A DNA stretch of 11,033 nt, taken from Modestobacter sp. (GTDB taxonomy: Bacteria > Actinomycetota > Actinomycetes > Mycobacteriales > Geodermatophilaceae). This document shows, one piece after another, positions 6,545-11,033 of this stretch. Made by a program: the position numbers and the translations under genes. Positions within the stretch are counted from its first letter, which is position 1; each line of letters begins with the position of its first letter. The notes under the pieces are model-generated. The model made no database searches, was not told where the DNA came from, and worked only from the letters and a program-made list of their open reading frames with translations. The stretch spans positions 1-11,033 of the forward strand of contig JAOPWO010000067.1 of the NCBI GenBank assembly GCA_025965635.1. The letters run 5' to 3'.

Positions 6545-6585
6545 GCTGGTGCTCACTGACTGTCGTTGGATGTGCGGGATGGTCG

Positions 6586-6598
6586 TGACGCAGAGTAC
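6586..6598. promoter_or_regulatory. BldD-box upstream of bldD, probable autoregulatory operator
   Basis: TGACGCAGAGTAC matches the published BldD consensus TNACNCWGNGTNA at eight of its nine specified positions, on either strand. It lies 42 nt before the bldD ATG. It overlaps a possible - strand -10 hexamer, TACTCT, at 6599-6594. BldD is known to repress its own gene in Streptomyces, so autorepression is the natural reading. Weaker matches occur nearby at 6630-6642 (seven of nine) and 6671-6683 (six of nine). Confidence 0.65.
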
Positions 6599-6599
6599 T
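6594..6599 (-). promoter_or_regulatory. Candidate -10 element for bldD
   Basis: Read on the - strand this is TACTCT, a TANNNT hexamer about 50 nt before the bldD ATG. A nearby alternative is TATGAG, ending about 6 nt further upstream. No good -35 was identified for either. The overlap with the BldD box gives the site more weight than the hexamer alone. Confidence 0.35.
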
Positions 6600-6688
6600 C
6601 ATACCTCGGTCACCGCAACAGTCGGCTGCTCACGAAGCGTCGGAACCTCCTCTTCTGAGGGAGACGGGGCTCACCTCGGGTGGTGCAG

Positions 6689-6694
6689 TACCGT
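6689..6694 (+). promoter_or_regulatory. Candidate -10 element for the pyr operon
   Basis: TACCGT fits TANNNT and lies 18 nt upstream of the first base of the PyrR-binding RNA structure. A transcript starting near 6701 would carry a leader of about 55 nt containing the whole hairpin before the TTG of pyrR. No clear -35 is visible. Confidence 0.35.
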
Positions 6695-6711
6695 CGGACG
6701 TGCTCCCACCT

Positions 6712-6749
6712 CTCCTTTAACGACCCGTCCCGTGAGGCGGGGAAGGAGG
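6712..6749 (+). promoter_or_regulatory. PyrR-binding RNA leader element that sequesters the pyrR ribosome binding site
   Basis: GTCCCGTGAGGC (6727-6738) matches the PyrR recognition core RUCCNGNGAGGY. CCCG (6724-6727) pairs with CGGG (6738-6741), and CC (6729-6730) with GG (6736-6737), leaving U6728 as a bulge and a small terminal loop. Below an internal loop (6718-6723), CTCCTT (6712-6717) is exactly complementary to AAGGAG (6743-6748), part of the pyrR Shine-Dalgarno. This gives the lower stem, purine-containing internal loop, upper stem and loop layout of the known PyrR sites. With UMP-bound PyrR holding the structure, ribosomes would be blocked. This is the translational repression reported for Mycobacterium smegmatis pyr rather than the attenuation of Bacillus. 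Confidence 0.88.
6741..6749 (+). promoter_or_regulatory. Strong ribosome binding site fixing a TTG start for pyrR
   Basis: GGAAGGAGG ends 6 nt before TTG 6756. It is the best Shine-Dalgarno in the window, together with that of carB, and no other start codon of the pyrR frame is suitably placed for it. Confidence 0.85.
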
Positions 6750-6755
6750 CCTCTC

Positions 6756-7364
6756 TTGGCCGAGCCCGCCCTCGGTGCGCCCACTCCGGGCGCGCTGATG
6801 TCCGCCGACGACGTCGCCCGCGTGGTCGACCGGGTCGCCCACCAGCTCATCGAGCGCGCCGCCGCCCGCGGGGGTGTCCCCGGCGCAGACGCAGCGGCCG
6901 ACGGTGGCCTGTCCGACCTGGTCCTGGTCGGCATCCCCACCCGTGGCGCCCCGCTGGCCCGGCGGCTGGCCTCCCGGATCGAGGCCTTCACCGGCACCGC
7001 CATCGACGTCGGCACCGTCGACATCACCCTCTACCGCGACGACCTGCGGCTGCGCGGGGTGCGGGCGCTGGAGGACACCCGACTGCCCGACGCCGGCATC
7101 GACGGCCGGCTGGTCGTGCTGGTCGACGACGTGCTGTTCTCCGGCCGCTCCGTCCGCGCCGCGCTCGACGCGCTGCGCGACCTGGGCCGTCCGCGCGCCG
7201 TCCAGCTGGCCGTGCTGGTCGACCGTGGGCACCGGGAACTGCCGATCCGCGCCGACTACGTGGGGAAGAACGTGCCCACCTCGCGCAGCCAGCAGGTGAA
7301 GGTGAAGCTCGTCGAGACCGACGGGGTGGACCAGGTCGTGGTCTCCGACGGAGCCGGCGCGTGA
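6756..7364 (+). CDS. pyrR: PyrR, pyr mRNA-binding regulator / uracil phosphoribosyltransferase
   Basis: PyrR binds pyr leader RNA in response to UMP/UTP and in many species also makes UMP from uracil and PRPP. The type I phosphoribosyltransferase PRPP loop is seen as V123-D-D-V-L-F-S-G-R-S132. Other family blocks are GIPTRGAPLA, DITLYRDDL and a C-terminal LPIRADYVGKNVPTS. The length is 202 residues from TTG 6756, chosen for its ideal ribosome binding site; ATG 6798 would give 188 residues and lacks one. The frame is open much further upstream, but that stretch contains the operator and leader elements. It is the first gene of the pyr operon, and its own hairpin lies directly upstream. The stop overlaps the pyrB GTG (GTGA). 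Confidence 0.95.
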   Translation: MAEPALGAPTPGALMSADDVARVVDRVAHQLIERAAARGGVPGADAAADGGLSDLVLVGIPTRGAPLARRLASRIEAFTGTAIDVGTVDITLYRDDLRLRGVRALEDTRLPDAGIDGRLVVLVDDVLFSGRSVRAALDALRDLGRPRAVQLAVLVDRGHRELPIRADYVGKNVPTSRSQQVKVKLVETDGVDQVVVSDGAGA

Positions 7365-8281
7365 AGCGGCACCTGCTCGAGGCCGCCGACCTCGACCTCG
7401 CCGACGCGACCCTGGTGCTCGACACCGCCGCGCAGATCGACGCCGCGCTGGCCGGCCGCGAGGTGAAGAAGCTGCCCACCCTGCGCGGCCGCACGGTGGT
7501 CAACCTCTTCTACGAGGACTCCACCCGCACCCGGATCTCCTTCGAGCTGGCCGCCAAGCGGCTGTCCGCCGACGTGATCAACTTCTCCGCCAAGGGCAGC
7601 AGCGTCTCCAAGGGCGAGAGCCTCAAGGACACCGCGCTGACCTTGGAGGCGATGGGCTCGGACGCGATCGTCGTCCGGCACGGCGCCTCGGGCGCTCCGC
7701 ACCGGCTGGCCCAGTGGGTCCGCGGCAGCGTGGTCAACGCCGGCGACGGCACCCATGAGCACCCCACCCAGGCACTGCTGGACGCCTACACCATCCGGCA
7801 GCGGCTGGGCCGGCTCGACGGGGTGCGGGTGGTCCTGGTCGGCGACGTGCTGCACAGCCGGGTGGCTCGCTCGAACGTGTGGCTGCTGTCCACGCTGGGC
7901 GCCGAGGTGACCGTGGTCGCCCCGCCCACGCTGGTCCCGGTGGGGGTGGGCAGCTGGCCGGTGCGGGTCAGCTACGACCTGGACGCGGTCCTGCCCGAGG
8001 CCGACGTCGTGATGATGCTGCGGGTGCAGGCCGAGCGGATGAACGCCTCGTTCTTCCCCTCCGCCCGGGAGTACAGCCGCCGGTACGGGCTGGACGCCCG
8101 CCGGATGGAACTGCTCCACGACGACGCGATCGTCATGCACCCCGGCCCGATGAACCGCGGCATGGAGATCGCCGCCGAGGTCGCCGACTCGGTGCGCTCC
8201 ACCATCGTCGAGCAGGTCGGCAACGGCGTGAGCGTCCGGATGGCCGTCCTGTACCTGCTCCTGGGAGGGGCCCCCGAATGA
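7361..8281 (+). CDS. pyrB: Aspartate carbamoyltransferase catalytic subunit
   Basis: This enzyme condenses carbamoyl phosphate with L-aspartate to N-carbamoyl-L-aspartate, the committed step of pyrimidine synthesis. The carbamoyl-phosphate site is F-Y-E-D-S-T-R-T-R in the N-terminal domain. HPTQALLD follows in the middle and HPGPMNRG near the C-terminus. The length is 306 residues, normal for a catalytic chain. No pyrI regulatory chain is present in the window, consistent with control by PyrR instead. The start is GTG 7361, sharing GTGA with the pyrR stop, with GGAG 7 nt upstream. The stop overlaps the pyrC ATG (ATGA at 8278-8281). Confidence 0.97.
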   Translation: MKRHLLEAADLDLADATLVLDTAAQIDAALAGREVKKLPTLRGRTVVNLFYEDSTRTRISFELAAKRLSADVINFSAKGSSVSKGESLKDTALTLEAMGSDAIVVRHGASGAPHRLAQWVRGSVVNAGDGTHEHPTQALLDAYTIRQRLGRLDGVRVVLVGDVLHSRVARSNVWLLSTLGAEVTVVAPPTLVPVGVGSWPVRVSYDLDAVLPEADVVMMLRVQAERMNASFFPSAREYSRRYGLDARRMELLHDDAIVMHPGPMNRGMEIAAEVADSVRSTIVEQVGNGVSVRMAVLYLLLGGAPE

Positions 8282-9564
8282 CGTACGTGATCAAGAACGC
8301 CCGGCCCTACGGCGAGGACGCCGTCGACCTGGTGCTGCGCAACGGCGCGATCGCCTCGATCGGCGAGGACCTGACCGTCCCCGGCGCCGAGGTCGTCGAC
8401 GGGGCGGGGCTGGTCCTGCTGCCCGGGCTGGTCGACCTGCACACCCACCTGCGGGAGCCGGGCCGCGAGGACGCCGAGACGGTGGAGACCGGCAGCCGGG
8501 CCGCGGCCTTGGGCGGTTTCACCGCGGTGCACGCGATGGCCAACACCGACCCGGTCGCCGACACCGCCGGCGTGGTCGAGCAGGTCTGGCGGCTGGGCCA
8601 GCAGGCCGGGCTGGTCGACGTGGTCCCGGTGGGCGCGGTGACCGTCGGCCTGGCCGGCAGCCAGCTCGCCGAGCTGGGCGCCATGGCCGACTCCGCGGCC
8701 CGGGTGCGGGTCTTCTCCGACGACGGGCACTGCGTGGCCGACCCGGCGCTGATGCGCCGCGCGCTGGAGTACGTCAAGGCCCTGGGCGGGGTCGTGGCCC
8801 AGCACGCCGAGGAGCCCCGGCTGACCGTCGGCGCCCAGATGCACGAGGGCGACCGGTCGGCGCGGCTGGGGCTGACCGGCTGGCCGGCCGCCGCCGAGGA
8901 GGCGATCATCGCCCGTGACGTGCTGCTGGCCCAGCACGTCGGGGCCCGGCTGCACGTCTGCCACGTCTCCACCGCGGGCTCGGTGGAGCTGCTCCGCTGG
9001 GCCAAGTCCCGGGGGGTGCAGGTCACCGCCGAGGTGACGCCGCACCACCTGCTGCTCACCGACGCGTGCGCCGAGGGTTACGACCCGGTGTTCAAGGTGA
9101 ACCCGCCGTTGCGCACCGACGCCGACGTCGAGGCGCTGCGGGCCGGGCTGGCCGACGGCACCATCGACGCCGTCGCCACCGACCACGCCCCGCACGCGGT
9201 GGAGGACAAGGAGTGCGAGTGGGCGATGGCCCGGCCCGGCATGCTCGGGCTGGAGCAGGCGCTGTCGGTCGTCGTCGACACCATGGTGGAGACCGGCCGG
9301 CTGGACTGGCGCGCGCTCGCCGACCGGATGTCGGTCCGCCCCGCCGCCATCGGCCGGCTGGCGGGCCACGGCCGGCCGGTCGCCGTCGGCGAACCGGCCA
9401 ACCTCGTGCTGGTCGACCCGGCGCACCGCAGCACGGTCGACCCCGCCGCGTTGGCCAGCCGCAGCCGCAACAGCCCCTACGCCGGCCGGGAGCTCCCCGG
9501 CCGCGTGGTCGCGACGTTCCTCCGGGGCGTCCCGACCGTTCTGGACGGAAAGGCAGTCAAGTGA
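8278..9564 (+). CDS. pyrC: Dihydroorotase, class I
   Basis: This zinc amidohydrolase cyclises N-carbamoyl-L-aspartate to dihydroorotate. The metal-binding residues are visible: H55-T-H57 in LHTHLREPG, the D148-D149 pair in FSDDGHC (one of which bridges the metals in class I enzymes), H176 in AQHAEE, H229 in VCHVST, and D302 in ATDHAPH. The protein is 428 residues, normal for the class I (about 45 kDa) enzyme, and all ligands are kept, so it should be active rather than a pseudo-dihydroorotase. The start is ATG 8278, overlapping the pyrB stop, with a GGGAGGGG ribosome binding site 7 nt upstream. The stop lies 76 bp before the carA start, the largest gap in the pyr operon. Confidence 0.97.
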   Translation: MTYVIKNARPYGEDAVDLVLRNGAIASIGEDLTVPGAEVVDGAGLVLLPGLVDLHTHLREPGREDAETVETGSRAAALGGFTAVHAMANTDPVADTAGVVEQVWRLGQQAGLVDVVPVGAVTVGLAGSQLAELGAMADSAARVRVFSDDGHCVADPALMRRALEYVKALGGVVAQHAEEPRLTVGAQMHEGDRSARLGLTGWPAAAEEAIIARDVLLAQHVGARLHVCHVSTAGSVELLRWAKSRGVQVTAEVTPHHLLLTDACAEGYDPVFKVNPPLRTDADVEALRAGLADGTIDAVATDHAPHAVEDKECEWAMARPGMLGLEQALSVVVDTMVETGRLDWRALADRMSVRPAAIGRLAGHGRPVAVGEPANLVLVDPAHRSTVDPAALASRSRNSPYAGRELPGRVVATFLRGVPTVLDGKAVK

Positions 9565-9644
9565 GGCGACAGGGAGTGACCATCGCAGCAAGGCCTGCGA
9601 GCGAGGAGCGGAGCGACCGCGGAGCCGAGCGGTGGGCACAGTGA
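9561..9644 (+). other. pyrC-carA linker: purine-rich segment with a 27-codon reading frame
   Basis: The gap holds a purine-rich, partly self-similar sequence in which GAGCG-like words recur between 9597 and 9631 (GAGCG, GGAGCG, GGAGCC, CGAGCG). A reading frame begins at GTG 9561 inside the pyrC stop (GTGA) and ends with TGA 9642-9644, which overlaps the GTG of carA at 9641. It encodes 27 residues, beginning MRRQGVTIAARP and ending GAERWAQ, with no recognisable domain. It could be a coupling mini-gene, the remnant of a lost gene, or simply an open frame across an intergenic repeat. The translation is plausible, but the product is unproven. Confidence 0.3.
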
Positions 9645-10813
9645 GAGAGGCGCTCCTCGTGCTCGAGGACGGGCGCGCGTTCCGGGGCGAGGCCTACGGC
9701 GCGCTCGGGACGACGGTCGGCGAGGCGGTGTTCTCCACCGGGATGACCGGCTACCAGGAGACGCTCACCGATCCCAGCTACCACCGCCAGGTCGTGGTGA
9801 TGACCGCCCCGCACGTCGGCAACACCGGCGTGAACGGCGAGGACGACGAGAGCAGCCGGATGTGGGTGGCCGGCTTCGTCGTCCGCGACCCCGCCCGCCG
9901 CCCGGCCAACTGGCGGGCCACCGGCAGCCTGGACGACGAGCTGGTCGCCCAGGGCGTGGTCGGGATCAGCGGCATCGACACCCGGGCGCTGACCCGCCAC
10001 TTGCGCGACCGCGGTGCGATGCGGGTGGGGATCAGCAGCGAGACCACCGACGTGGCCACGCTGTTGGCCCGGGTCACCGCCGCTGACAGCATGACCGGTG
10101 CCGACCTGGCGCCGCAGGTCAGCGCCACCGAGGCCTACGTCGTCCCGGCGGTGGGGGAGAAGCGCTTCACCGTCGCCGCCCTCGACCTGGGCATCAAGAC
10201 CGCCACGCCCCGGCACCTGGCCGAGCTCGGCGTGGAGACCCACGTGCTGCCGGCCACCACCACGGCCGAGCAGCTGCTCGAGTACGGCGTCGACGGGGTG
10301 TTCGTCTCCAACGGTCCGGGTGACCCGGCTGCCGCCGACTACGCGGTCGCCGCGGTGCGCGGGGTGCTCGACGCCCGGCGTCCGCTGTTCGGCATCTGCT
10401 TCGGCAACCAGATCCTGGGTCGGGCGCTGGGCCTGGGCACCTACAAGCTGCGCTTCGGTCACCGCGGGCTCAACCAGCCGGTGCTGGACCGGGTCAGCGG
10501 CACGGTGCGGGTGACCAGCCACAACCACGGCTTCGCCGTGGACGCGCCGCTGGACCGGCCGGTCGACACCCCCTACGGGCAGGTCGAGGTCAGCCACGTC
10601 GGGCTCAACGACGACGTCGTGGAGGGGCTGCGCTGCCTGGACGTCCCGGCGTTCAGCGTGCAGTTCCACCCCGAGTCCGCGGCGGGCCCGCACGACGCGG
10701 CGCCACTGTTCCAGCGCTTCGTCGACCTCATGGAGACCGCTCGCGAGGGCACCGCGGACGCCGGCGGATCGCCGCTGACCGTCTCTGATTCCACCGGCGA
10801 GAAGGAGGCCTGA
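9641..10813 (+). CDS. carA: Carbamoyl phosphate synthase small (glutaminase) subunit
   Basis: This subunit hydrolyses glutamine and passes ammonia to CarB for carbamoyl phosphate synthesis, feeding both pyrimidines and arginine. The N-terminal CPSase small-chain domain (about 1-140) includes STGMTGYQETLTDPSY and IDTRALTRHLRDRGAM. The class I glutamine amidotransferase domain (about 178-360) has the triad C253 (in GICFGNQ), H343 and E345 (in QFHPES). It is 390 residues from GTG 9641. I prefer this start because MREALLVLEDGR lines up exactly with the mycobacterial N-terminus and overlaps the linker frame. GTG 9632, three codons earlier with GGAG at 7-nt spacing, is a real alternative. The C-terminus extends about 20 residues past the triad domain. 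Confidence 0.96.
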   Translation: MREALLVLEDGRAFRGEAYGALGTTVGEAVFSTGMTGYQETLTDPSYHRQVVVMTAPHVGNTGVNGEDDESSRMWVAGFVVRDPARRPANWRATGSLDDELVAQGVVGISGIDTRALTRHLRDRGAMRVGISSETTDVATLLARVTAADSMTGADLAPQVSATEAYVVPAVGEKRFTVAALDLGIKTATPRHLAELGVETHVLPATTTAEQLLEYGVDGVFVSNGPGDPAAADYAVAAVRGVLDARRPLFGICFGNQILGRALGLGTYKLRFGHRGLNQPVLDRVSGTVRVTSHNHGFAVDAPLDRPVDTPYGQVEVSHVGLNDDVVEGLRCLDVPAFSVQFHPESAAGPHDAAPLFQRFVDLMETAREGTADAGGSPLTVSDSTGEKEA

Positions 10814-10814
10814 C

Positions 10815-11033
10815 ATGCCCAAGCGCACCGACATCGAGCACGTGATGGTCATCGGCTCCGGGCCGATCCTCATCGGGCAGGCTGCCGAGTTCGACTACTC
10901 CGGCACCCAGGCCTGCCGGGTGCTGAAGGAGGAGGGCCTGCGGGTCATCCTCGTGAACTCCAACCCGGCCACGATCATGACCGACCCTGAGTTCGCCGAC
11001 GCCACCTACGTGGAGCCGATCACCCCGGAGTAC
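10815..11033 (+). CDS. carB: Carbamoyl phosphate synthase large subunit (N-terminal part, cut by window end)
   Basis: CarB makes carbamoyl phosphate from bicarbonate, two ATP and ammonia supplied by CarA. Only the first 73 codons are present and the frame is still open at the window end. They begin MPKRTDIEHVMVIGSGPI and include LIGQAAEFDYSGTQAC and VNSNPATIMTDPE, the hallmark of the first pre-ATP-grasp domain. The start ATG 10815 is well supported by GAAGGAGG (10801-10808) 6 nt upstream. It begins one base after the carA stop. Confidence 0.96.
   Translation, partial: MPKRTDIEHVMVIGSGPILIGQAAEFDYSGTQACRVLKEEGLRVILVNSNPATIMTDPEFADATYVEPITPEY

Noticed and set aside
6545..6556. GTG 6556 as the bldD start
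   Set aside because: It adds MSTS ahead of a second MST. The ATG at 6544 gives exactly the Streptomyces numbering of the cyclic-di-GMP residues.
5930..6559. 209-codon + strand frame opposite bldD
   Set aside because: It is valine- and glycine-rich and runs antisense to bldD, whose helix-turn-helix and ligand motifs are unmistakable.
6537..6755. N-terminal extension of pyrR back to an in-frame start near 6537
   Set aside because: The stretch contains the BldD box and PyrR hairpin, has no homology-like sequence, and the best ribosome binding site points to TTG 6756.
7972..9639. 555-codon open frame on the - strand across pyrB and pyrC
   Set aside because: It mirrors two well-supported genes, and its composition follows from the GC-rich third positions of the + strand.
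9557..10873. 438-codon open frame on the - strand opposite carA
   Set aside because: It crosses the pyrC end, the linker, carA and the carB start, and shows no domain. The opposite strand has all carA catalytic motifs.
1..11033. Mobile elements, CRISPR arrays, toxin-antitoxin pairs, biosynthetic or defence genes
   Set aside because: Every stretch over 300 bp is filled by a recognisable housekeeping gene, and no transposase, direct-repeat array or attachment-like site was seen.

Overview
This is an ordinary chromosomal housekeeping region from a high-GC Gram-positive bacterium (Actinomycetota). Three things point there: codon third positions are almost all G or C, GTG and TTG starts are common, and the window carries bldD, a regulator typical of actinobacteria. 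The protein sequences look closest to Geodermatophilaceae-type organisms (Blastococcus, Modestobacter, Geodermatophilus), but that is recall, not a search. I see no mobile element, CRISPR array, tRNA, rRNA or foreign-looking island.

Left part (1-5872, + strand): the 3' part or all of a prepilin peptidase, a strong inverted repeat, then a tightly packed run aroC-aroK-aroB-aroQ-pepQ-efp-nusB. AroB, AroQ, AroK and AroC catalyse four of the seven shikimate-pathway steps to chorismate. They are joined by 1-4 nt stop/start overlaps that suggest translational coupling. PepQ (proline-peptide hydrolysis), EF-P (relief of polyproline stalls) and NusB (antitermination and rRNA transcription) follow. The run ends in a 59-nt near-perfect hairpin.

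Middle (6002-6755): bldD lies on the - strand, convergent to nusB and divergent from the pyr operon. It encodes a 180-residue BldD with both cyclic-di-GMP signature motifs at the same residue numbers as Streptomyces BldD. The 211-bp divergent region holds a near-consensus BldD operator, further weaker matches, and, just before pyrR, a PyrR-binding RNA hairpin whose base contains the pyrR Shine-Dalgarno sequence.

Right part (6756-11033, + strand): pyrR-pyrB-pyrC-carA-carB(partial), the operon for the first steps of UMP synthesis plus its RNA-binding regulator. The leader RNA suggests that UMP- or UTP-bound PyrR represses translation of the operon. Between pyrC and carA, where mycobacteria have an extra membrane-protein gene, only a 76-bp purine-rich segment is found. 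It contains a 27-codon reading frame linked to both neighbours by GTGA overlaps.

I did not find a new multi-gene system. The points most worth a second look are the PyrR leader, the PGKGG (not PGKGP) loop of EF-P, the BldD operator cluster between bldD and the pyr operon, and the pyrC-carA linker.
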